A stretch of DNA of 64,000 nt from Massospora cicadina (Eukaryota > Entomophthoromycota > Entomophthoromycetes > Entomophthorales > Entomophthoraceae), in NCBI GenBank assembly GCA_022478985.1, contig JAKSZP010000173.1:1-64000 (forward strand). The letters run 5' to 3'. Below are positions 56,101 to 64,000 of the stretch, in pieces. Below the pieces are notes generated by a model, which was not told where the DNA came from, searched no databases, and saw nothing but the letters and a program-made list of their open reading frames with translations. Position numbers and translations under genes: made by a program. Every line of letters starts with the position of its first letter. The stretch's first letter is position 1.

Positions 56101-57600
56101 GCGGACACCATCCTGGAGGATCTCCCCCAGCTAACTTAGTCAGAGCTACCCATGACTTCCAGCCACCAAATATCCCCCAATTATAAAGGATACCTGGAGA
56201 ACCCCCTCTGGTAATAGACCACCAACCAAGCATGCCCACCACCAACCACTTAGGTTACATTTTAGTGCTCATTCTTGGTAATGGAGGAGGTGGATATGAA
56301 CTTGGACAGCTCAGATGGAGCCCAGATGGAGGAGCCTGGAGAACACCAGAGGGTCCTTCCCAGCAAAATGGAAGAAGTGGCATCCTAACTTGGCCCACTG
56401 GATCCTCGTCCCCCTCCACCCAGAATGACCTCAACTCCCCTCGGCGCTCCACTTAGATCGCCGCCAAAAGTCAAGCTCAGGGACTTAAATTGAGCTGCCT
56501 CATGAATGCAGGTTAAAACGCTGGTAAACCCTCAGTATATGGAGGGGGTAACCTATGAGGCCTCATAGGGGAAACCTAATCCTGCAGTTCATAGATGCAA
56601 CAAACTGTGGGATTGCAAACAGAGAGTACACCTACTATGCACCCTCAGGTCGATTCATGTGCATTTGCAGCCATCCAAGAGCCCCACGTCTCCCCTATGA
56701 TATAGAAGCATGGAATGACCAATTTTGAGTTAGCTCCAGTTGAAAGAACCATGCCGCCCTCATCAACCTGAGGTACTAAGTAAAAGCCCACTTTTTTGAA
56801 ACAATTCGATGACTTACTGATTTTGGCCAAGTTGTCCACCCCTGACTTCTCCTTCTTTGTGGCGAGCCTTTATCTGCCAAACTCAGTTCTGGAGCAGGAC
56901 TGGCTGCTAGAAGAACTCGCACGCCTTCAGTTTTTCTCACAAAATGGTGCTTATATGCACTTTTAACACCACACTGAGTCACATCAGAAACACCATCCCT
57001 TCACCACATAGGATCACATGAGGCACCACATAATTCCAAGACTTCCTCCAATCGAATGGATTTACCAATGACTTCTCCCTCCACATCTGGCCTCAGTTGC
57101 TGACTTGTATCTGGTATGAGGAGAGGAAGTTTAAGTCGCATCCTGAATCAACATGGCCTTAATTGGTCCCAGACTGACCAGTTAAGTCCCAACTCCCACA
57201 ATGCGCGATAATACTATCAATGACCATAGATCCTCCATGGTGATCCTCATGAAAACCCTTAGATCATCGCGCCATTTATGGCCTAGGACTCCCTGGCAAT
57301 CCTGAACATCCTCATTGCATGCAACAAACTAATTGAAGTCATTTGCTGTCATGTATCCACCACATCGTCCCATTTGTGTACCCCACAATACAATTGGGTG
57401 GAGACTAAATGGGAAATTTGAGAGTTGCCTTCAACTTCATGAAATCTCAGATGATCATAACTCATGCCAAGGTCAGATGAGCCAAAGTCAGAATCAAGTA
57501 TCTGAAAAAACTGTCAGCCTACTTTTTCCCCGCAAGGTTAGAAGTGTGGGAAGCTTCCCAGGATGTGTAACACCTCAAACTCAACACTCAAGAAGAATGG
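56101..57600 (+). pseudogene. LINE-C ORF2 start and endonuclease region, decayed
   Basis: Frames of 60-100 codons change constantly. Weakly endonuclease-like patches are LILQFIDATNCGIANREYTY (about 56577-56635) and FFPARLEVWEASQDV (about 57518-57562), the latter in the endonuclease-RT linker. I cannot place the catalytic residues; the call is from position between ORF1 and RT. Confidence 0.45.
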
Positions 57601-58391
57601 ATGGCAATTTCACATCCTCAAAATACTACATATAGTAGGTACGCCCCACCAGATTCTTCTACCAGAAGTAGAAGGCCCACTCAGAAGCTCAGTATCTCAA
57701 TGGGGCCAACATGATGACCATTTTTGATGGGAGAATTGTGATGCAGAATGCATTGCGCCCTCATCGAGAATCGCACCCCTGAATAAGAACATCCTAACCA
57801 CAGACAAGGAAAAGATCACCACTTAGAAAATTGGTACTATATATGACCCTGTTTCAGGAGCCAGGATGAACTTGGCAGATGTTTTTGAGTTCATTGAATT
57901 GGCTCCAATACCACCAACTGATCTCTCAGTGGATGATGAACTCCGTGCACAACTCAAATAACACAAAATAATGAATATTTCTCTCAAAGGCTCACTCATA
58001 AAGGCTTCATGCCTGGATGGTATCCCATTTGAGGTGTACCTAGATCCTATAATGGGCACAAATCCCTAAAGCTCATTTTCTGACACTCCTGGCAGAAGGG
58101 AGTATGCTGTCTGACTCAGGAGCTCAATCTCAACACTGATCCTTAAGAAAGTGGGCTGAGAGGAACTTTTAAAATAGCGTCTGATTTCACTCCTAAACAC
58201 TGACTACAAACTGTTCACCAAACTCCTAGCAAACCACATAATGAAGTGGGAGGCGCTCCACCTCCACCCTGCTCAACACGGGTTCATCCCAGGGTGAATG
58301 TTATGGAATAACTAAAATGATCTTCTTGCAACTTTGTTCACCAACTTTACCAAGACACGGTTTTATGGCACTCCTAGACATAAAAACATAC
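57600..58391 (+). pseudogene. LINE-C reverse transcriptase, 5' half
   Basis: RMNLADVFEFIELAPIPPTD (about 57866-57925), KGSLIKASCLDGIPFEVYLD (about 57987-58045, the 'GKAPGPDGIP' block), then ISLLNTDYKLFTKLLANHIM (about 58183-58242) and HLHPAQHGFIPG (about 58261-58297) are LINE RT motifs 0-2. The palm reads ALLDIKTY (about 58368-58391). The frame is cut by element G in the codons for KTY; it resumes with TYNHIY at 62488. Confidence 0.85.
58387..58391. repeat. Target site duplication of element G, left copy
   Basis: CATAC, identical to 62487-62491. The duplicated bases lie inside the RT codons for LDIKTY. Confidence 0.8.
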
Positions 58392-59129
58392 TCTCAGGAT
58401 TCTACCTATGCAAGGTGAAAGCCTTTCCCTGAGGAGAAGGTCAACATATACTACTGTTTGGGACTTGACCTTCAAACTACTCAAATGGTCCTTTAAGTCC
58501 ATAATTAATTTTGATCTTGCATCATCAATTTAGGCTTCAAATTTGGAGCATTACCTGAATAACTCCAAATTTAGCTAATTATCATTTTTATACTATTTGC
58601 AAATATTTTACCTAATCCCGAGGCCACAATCACATGACTCCATCTGCACGATCAAATGATCCTAATATCAAAATTATATGTTTATTCTGGAAGCTAGCAA
58701 TTTGGACCTCTTAACCTGGACTATTGGAAGAGCTCCTACTTAAGGTTTATAATAATTTAGCTTATGCTATGAAACTATCACCAGGACATCAATAAGCTCA
58801 TCTGACTTTCCAGGTGGGACGTGATGAAGGAAAAGCCACATGGGGATCAAAAATGGACAATAAACCATGATTTCCCTTTTTACTTTTCAACAGTACTATA
58901 AATAGTACCGAATTATTTTAAATAAAGTAGATTATCATCATATTTATTGGTTTTCTTATTTAATTAAAGTTCTTATTTTATTCTATTGAATAAAGTCACT
59001 TACATTGATGCGTCTTATGTAACCTTTGTCCTCTCAGCTAAATGTGATGCACTAAGCCACCTGCAATCAGCCATTATGTTAGACTCCTCAGCATTAGTAC
59101 CTGTGAGTGCATCAGGCGATATTGTGGCA
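58392..59129 (+). repeat. Element G 5' LTR
   Basis: It matches 61750-62486. It contains a TATAAATA box (58897-58904) inside the near-palindrome GTACTATAAATAGTAC, and AATAAA near 58920. The first bases (TCTCAGGATTC) have lost the expected TG; the right border is set by the CA before the primer site. Confidence 0.85.
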
Positions 59130-59131
59130 TC

Positions 59132-59149
59132 TGATGCTCACTACAGGGG
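59132..59149 (+). promoter_or_regulatory. Element G primer-binding site
   Basis: TGATGCTCACTACAGGGG, one base from the consensus TGGTGCTCACTACAGGGG, two bases after the LTR. Confidence 0.88.
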
Positions 59150-60270
59150 CGTTAATAAGGCGCACCTTGAGGAAATACCCTAACTTGGGAGAAAATAATA
59201 AATCTACTACAAGCACTCCCAATCCTGATCTTCTGACCTACCTCCTCTGGAATGGCCAGGATAAAGTAACTATAGGAACCAACTTTTCAAAGTAATCCTT
59301 TGCTTGTGTTCCAAAAGACTTCATGAATTTCCAAACCCCCAGTCAGCTGAAGCCGTTGCTTCGCCTGTTAAAAATGATTAAGAAAATTGAAAAAGATGTT
59401 AATGAGAAAAATGCCAGCATCATAAAGTAAAAAGACTAATAAAGGCGATATTTTATTTTGAGGATCAAGCTCTATGTTCCAGGAAGATGTGGAATGCTAA
59501 GAGAGGAGAAGCTTTTGAAGGTATCACTGAGCGGAATGACTATTGGACACTAGGACCTGTCTAATGCAATAAAACTATGTTCAAAATCTTTTGGCTTTGA
59601 ACAAAACAAAAGAAAATAAGACAAGCTACATCATCCTTTAGTTAAAGAAAGAAGAATCAAACTAATCAGAGTCCTGAATTTTAATAAAAAAACATTTTAT
59701 TTTAATACTAACGCTAATACATATTTAGGTGACAAAAATTAAATAACAAATTATGGGGTATATACCATTCTGCTGTTTCAAAGCTAAAATGGATCTGAAG
59801 CTCATTGCCTGTTTGACCCAAAAAGCCAAGCAACAAATAAAACTTGGCCAACAAACCTTGAAAGAACTAATAATTCAATTAATTTGGGACAAATTGAGAG
59901 CTAATTTACAAACCTGACGATAGAATTAAGCCTTGAGAACCCCATGGTAGCTCCATATACCTCCAGCGCACCAAAATGCCAAAAGCTCTGGACAAAGCAC
60001 TTGGGTCTTACCTTCTTGCAAGAAGCAACAATCTCAACAACTCCTCACTGGTGAGTCTGTCATTCAGAGTTTCCAATGACTTTCCTTTAAAATTGGGCGA
60101 GATATTAGTAAAAGAAATAATTTAGCTTACCTAGTTCCGCTTTCAGCTTGGGACAACGCCAGTCCTGAAAATTCTGAGCCCGAAAATTAATTTTAGTGGC
60201 ATAAAAAAAGGATGAGGAATTAATTAATTTCAAAGATTATGAACTTACCTTGAGATGGTCAAAAACTGTC
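59150..60270 (+). other. Element G leader and coil-coding remnant
   Basis: A short patch at about 59335-59430 reads LLRLLKMIKKIEKDVNEKNA, a charged helix like the gag N-terminus of C and D. The rest is AT-rich and closed in all frames. Nothing else is recognised. Confidence 0.4.
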
Positions 60271-60283
60271 ATCCCAAATAGCC

Positions 60284-61606
60284 ATGCATGCACCAAGAAG
60301 ACCGCACACAAAATTTACCAGTGGCAAGGCACCCCTTGTCAATGTAAGATTTGTTGATACCAGAATTTCACTAAGCTTCCCTTTCACAAGCCTCCTTTCC
60401 AGCATCTTGTCCGCAAGGTTTCTCAAAATTACAAAACCAATCTTTGCTTCTAAGACCCTGCTATCTAAGCTATTCAGGAGTCTGCTGAAGCCTGCCTCAT
60501 TAGGTTTTTGAGGATACTAAGAGGGCCCTCGCCAAAACCAAGAAGGAGCTCTCACAGTGTAACTGCAAGTTGGTCAACATGAAGATGTCCTTAAAGAGCT
60601 GTCATAACAATTTGCTGAGGGTCAAGATGATATTTAAGAACATGGATTTGAAACACCCCGCAAATCAATCCAAAGTTGCCCATGACACCCTCACTGACCT
60701 AGCCACTATGCCAAGGGCAAGATTTACCCTCTTGACGCCATCAACCATTTTAAGCGCGAGGTTACAAACACTCCAAAACTTGAGTACTACATTGAACTCA
60801 ACTCTCAATATTGCACCTCGATCAATGCTACCACAGCCGCCTTCATCTTAAATGCTGCTGGGTTAGTTCCTATTATTAAAGTTTGAGTAAGAGTCACCAA
60901 GACCTACTACAAAGTAGAGCCAAACTTGGAATACCTCACAAATCATTCCAAGGTTACTATAATGCCCTCAACAACTTCTCCCATAACATGCATCAGTTTA
61001 AGGATCAGGATGAGGTGAGGGCCCATTGATGATGATCAACCTCTGTGAGGTAATGGTCTTTGGCTTACTTGGCCCAGCGCCGAGCCACCATACCAAATTC
61101 TCTCGCCTGTTTGCCTGTAGTATAAACGGCCATCTGACGTTGTACATGTTAGTTTTCCCCAGGTGCAAATTGGGGCCATCTTGTACCTGGTGCCAGAATC
61201 ATCTTGTAAGCTACATGCGCCTCAAGCACGTCATTGTCATCTATCCCCTCTAACTTTAAAATGGAAGTCATGCTATCCTGACACAGCTTCATCAATGATC
61301 TACTCTTGTGACTCCATCTTACCTTTTCAATTTAACCCAAAGCACCTGCTTAGCCACTCCATCAATATGAAGCCTCCTAACAAAGCCCCATTTCCTGCTG
61401 CGATGCAGATAAGTGCACTAAGAAGTTTAAAAGCTCTGAGGTTGCTTAATTATGTTTGTCAAAAACACTGCTGCTGTTGGACTCTTTTTGTGGCAATCCC
61501 ATGGCCCAGCTCTCCTCAAATGAAGACTCAATGTTGCCTTTTGATCCAAACCGAGCTGGTTCAAACCTTAACTGACCATTATCAGATGAACATCTTCAAG
61601 GCCTGA
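60284..61606 (+). pseudogene. Element G internal coding remnant, unknown protein
   Basis: Protein-like sequence runs for 1.3 kb in alternating + frames: DTKRALAKTKKELSQCNCKL (about 60510-60570), VNMKMSLKSCHNNLLRVKMI, KIYPLDAINHFKREVTNTPK then LEYYIELNSQYCTSINATTA (about 60720-60835), and a last frame 61163-61606 (MQIGAILYLVPESSCKLHAP...). It has no pol motif and no zinc knuckle. It may be an unusual gag or captured host sequence. Three or more frameshifts separate the pieces. Confidence 0.4.
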
Positions 61607-61734
61607 GCAAAGATGCATCAACAAATGAACCCAATAAAATTAAACAGCCAATTTACAACAAGATTACACCCTAAATATTTTGGAAAATAATGGGATCAAT
61701 TGTTTCCGCCTGGACCAAGACTTGCTCCCCTTGG

Positions 61735-61749
61735 ACAAGGCTTGAGGGG
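61735..61749 (+). promoter_or_regulatory. Element G polypurine-like tract
   Basis: AAGGCTTGAGGGG lies directly before the second LTR, comparable to TTGAGGGGGGTGA of element E. Confidence 0.6.
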
Positions 61750-62486
61750 TGCTCTTTTGAGATTCTCCCTATGCAAGGTGAAGCCTTGTCCTAATGAAGG
61801 TCAACATATACTACTGTGTGGGACTTGACCTTCAAGATAATCAAATGGTCCTATAAGTCCTAAATTAAGGGTCAGTCTTGTATCCTCAATTTAGGCTTCA
61901 AGTCCTAAGTATTACCTGAATTACTCCAAATTTAGCTAATTATCATTTTTATACTATTTGCGAATATTTTATTTAATTCCGAGGCCACAATCACATGACT
62001 CCATCTGCATGGCCAAAAGATCCTAATATCTTCATCATATGTTTATTCTGGAAGCTAGCAATTTGGACCTCTTAACCTGGACTATTAGAAGAGCTCCTAC
62101 TTAAGGTTAATGCTAATTTAACTTATGCTATGAAAGTATCACCAGGAGTTCAAGAAGCTCATCTGACTTTCCAGGTGGGATGTGATGAAGGAGAAGCCAC
62201 ATGGGAATCAAGAATGGACAATATATTATTCCTTTTACTTTATAGCAGTACCATAAAAATAGTACTGACTTATTTTAGATAAAGTACTTTTTCAGCAGAA
62301 TATATTGGTGATCTTATTTAATTAAGTTCTTATTTTATTCTAATTAACAAAGTCTCGTCTATAACTTTGTAATATGAATCACCTGTCCTTTTGATTGATC
62401 GTGATGCACTAAGCCACCTGCAATTAGTCACTATACCGGGATCCTCAGCATTAGTACCTGTGATTGCATTTGGCGTATTTACAACA
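61750..62486 (+). repeat. Element G 3' LTR
   Basis: It starts TGCTCTTTTGAGATTC and ends ACAACA before TSD CATAC. It matches the 5' LTR throughout, for example 'GCAAGGTGAAGCC' at 61773 and 'GGAAGCTAGCAATTTGGACC' at 62050. Confidence 0.85.
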
Positions 62487-62491
62487 CATAC
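62487..62491. repeat. Target site duplication of element G, right copy
   Basis: CATAC, identical to 58387-58391. Confidence 0.8.
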
Positions 62492-64000
62492 AATCATATA
62501 TATTTCATTATCTTGAAGCCTCCCTACTCCACCTCCGCCTCCCATCTCATTATAGGAGATGGATTTTAGTGATCTAGGACTAGTTGCACACAAAAATACC
62601 AGCTCCAATAGGTTTTACAGAGGCGGCTCTAGTTGAACAAGGCCTTCACCAAGGGGACCCTTGGGCCTGATACTATATAACATAGCCTTCGACCCCCTCC
62701 TGGCCCTACTCCATGAACAACTCATGGGATTCCAAAATCCTGGAAAATCTCACAACCATGCTATAGCCTTTTCCGACATTATGACATTAGCAGTCAGAAG
62801 CAAAACGGACCTTGCTCTACCATTGACGCCCAAGATCACAACTCCAAGGTGTCTAACCTGAATGTCACCACCAAAAAAACCACCAATACGGGTTAGCATC
62901 AACATCTTTCCTTCCCTTTTGGCCTAGAGCCCAACAGCGACACCTTCTGCCACCTAGGTTTTAACACATCAAGGAGTCTTGATCAATTATGAAGAGATCA
63001 TATACTAGAAGCAATGAATTCCCACGTTACTATCATGAACTGCCAGCATATCACCCCCAGGGATGGTCCAGATGGTAAAGTTGCTTTTTTCAAAAGTATA
63101 GTTCCTCGCCCGCTTCTGCCCCTTCACAGACAGTTTCAACTTGATACTCAAAGTTATTCTCCTTTGCTGGATATTGGTCTACCATTCTCCCACTGTTATA
63201 TCACCAATTTTCTGACCCTGCAGCAAAGGTGTCTGAGACTTTTGGTCACAAGGACCCATGTCACTATGATACTCACCAGGTTCCTCAAGTCCATCATTGG
63301 TTGGGATGAAGCCCTAATGTCACAGTGGGCTCTGGACCTACGACATTCATTAGCGGTCTCACTGGGACTCCCTTGAGCCTCACCAACGGCCACTATGAGA
63401 ATAGCTGATGAACACCAAGGCCACTGCCTCAGACCATCCATAAGCTCATTCTGGAATCAGGTACTCCAGGCCTCAATAGGGTAGGGGCACACATTTACCA
63501 TGTTTTCCCATACAAAAAGAGTATCCCTGGCCTCAGCCCCCGCCACCACACCTTAGTCCACAATGGAGGGTTTGTCACCACACGCCTCAACCCTTTGGAC
63601 AGACCCCAATATATCTTCGCCTTTTAGAACTTATGCACCCCACCATCAAATGTGACCTCAAGGAGCACTGGCGGGGCATCAACTACCCAATTCTTTCAGC
63701 GAAAATGTTGAACACTTTGTGGGAAGTTCTCCACTGCTCATTCAGAACAGAGGATTGAACTGGCCCCAGATCCCACACAAGGGATGTCCACAATGCGCTG
63801 AATAATCAACACACAATTTTACAATTTTTTCTTCTGCCCCCACATCGCTTGTTTTTGAACAAAAATCCGCGAACTTCTCTGAACGAATCCTGTCTTGTGC
63901 ACCCAATCCAAGAAATTTTCTTTGACCGCCTGCTACCTAACTGACCCAAATACCTCTGAATACTGGCGTTTTGCGTCACAATATGGACAATTTACAACTC
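62488..64000 (+). pseudogene. LINE-C reverse transcriptase, 3' half, runs off the window
   Basis: The RT continues with TYNHIYFIILK (62488 on) and LGLILYNIAFDPLLALLHEQ (about 62669-62728, the 'QGDPLSPLLYN' block). The catalytic block AFSDIMTLAVRSK (about 62770-62808) has FADD changed to FSDI. The thumb and connection parts follow (FFKSIVPRPLLP near 63090; HWRGINYPILSAKMLNTLWE near 63670-63725). The C-terminal zinc segment is not reached clearly. Both catalytic-box changes and many shifts make it dead. Confidence 0.8.

Larger units (their letters stand above)
55144..58391 (+). mobile_element. LINE-C, 5' part (to RT palm)
   Basis: A + strand LINE inserted in the second gag copy of F. It has ORF1 with a CCHC knuckle, a decayed endonuclease region, then RT up to LDIKTY, where element G interrupts at 58391. 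The 3' end is beyond the window, so its TSD cannot be tested. It is GC-richer and more decayed than LINE-A. Confidence 0.8.
58392..62486 (+). mobile_element. Element G, LTR element without recognisable pol
   Basis: Two ~735-base LTRs with a primer-binding site inside the first and a purine/G-rich tract before the second define a 4.1-kb LTR retrotransposon with TSD CATAC. The 2.6-kb inside shows no protease, RT, RNase H or integrase motif in any frame. Size and content fit a non-autonomous (LARD-like) element mobilised by a relative that uses the same primer tRNA, such as E or C. It splits the RT of LINE-C. Confidence 0.8.

Noticed and set aside
1..64000. CRISPR array, prokaryotic operon, phage or defence island
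   Set aside because: No short spaced repeats, no ribosome-binding sites and no compact gene strings; all supported coding is eukaryotic retrotransposon.

Overview
The window looks like a repeat-packed, gene-poor block of a eukaryotic nuclear genome. I recognise no operon, ribosome binding site, rRNA gene, CRISPR array or intact cellular gene. Almost every stretch that can be read is a decayed retrotransposon: Ty3/Gypsy LTR elements (two lineages), non-LTR elements (LINEs), and one tRNA-headed SINE. Chromodomain-bearing Gypsy elements together with LINEs carrying a CCHC gag-like ORF1, AP endonuclease and RT fit a repeat-rich fungus best. That is inference; another eukaryote is not excluded. 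The AT-rich spacers and the GC-rich 47-57 kb block differ strongly in base composition.

Layout. 1-5.0 kb: pol of a decayed chromovirus (A, + strand) with a ~165 bp tandem repeat in its 5' part. 5.0-7.05 kb: a long terminal repeat whose partner lies at 18.1-19.5 kb. 7.3-12.5 kb plus 17.8-18.1 kb: a second chromovirus (B, + strand), split in its chromodomain region by LINE-A (12540-17836, - strand), which has a perfect 15-bp target site duplication (TSD). 19875-29406: a complete Gypsy element C (- strand, 1.1-kb LTRs, TSD ACACC) with a candidate antisense gene between integrase and 3' LTR. 30543-32457: LINE-B, an insertion with a perfect 17-bp TSD that contains ORF1 but no endonuclease or RT. 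36.2-37.0 kb: a gag fragment with primer-binding site (D, + strand). 37002-37303: a SINE whose 3' tail matches LINE-B. 37.77-38.8 kb: an orphan LTR related to C. 40118-46425: a complete, better preserved Gypsy element E (- strand, TSD CATAT). 47239-55143: a GC-rich chromovirus F with two LTRs, followed by a second partial gag leader. From about 55.15 kb: LINE-C (+ strand), split in its RT by a 4.1-kb LTR element G (58392-62486, TSD CATAC) that has no recognisable pol. LINE-C RT resumes at 62.5 kb and runs off the window.

How the parts relate. Elements C, D, E, G and the 37.8-kb LTR share one primer-binding site (consensus TGGTGCTCACTACAGGGG) although most of their LTRs differ, which implies one primer tRNA. 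The chromoviruses A, B and F lack that site and share an IN-chromodomain tail. LINE-A, -B and -C share an ORF1 layout, and the SINE appears to borrow the LINE-B tail. The TSDs give a relative order: B before LINE-A, and F before LINE-C before G. Nothing here looks like a functioning host gene. The items most worth a second look are the ORF1-only LINE-B with its SINE partner, the antisense gene in C, and the pol-less element G.
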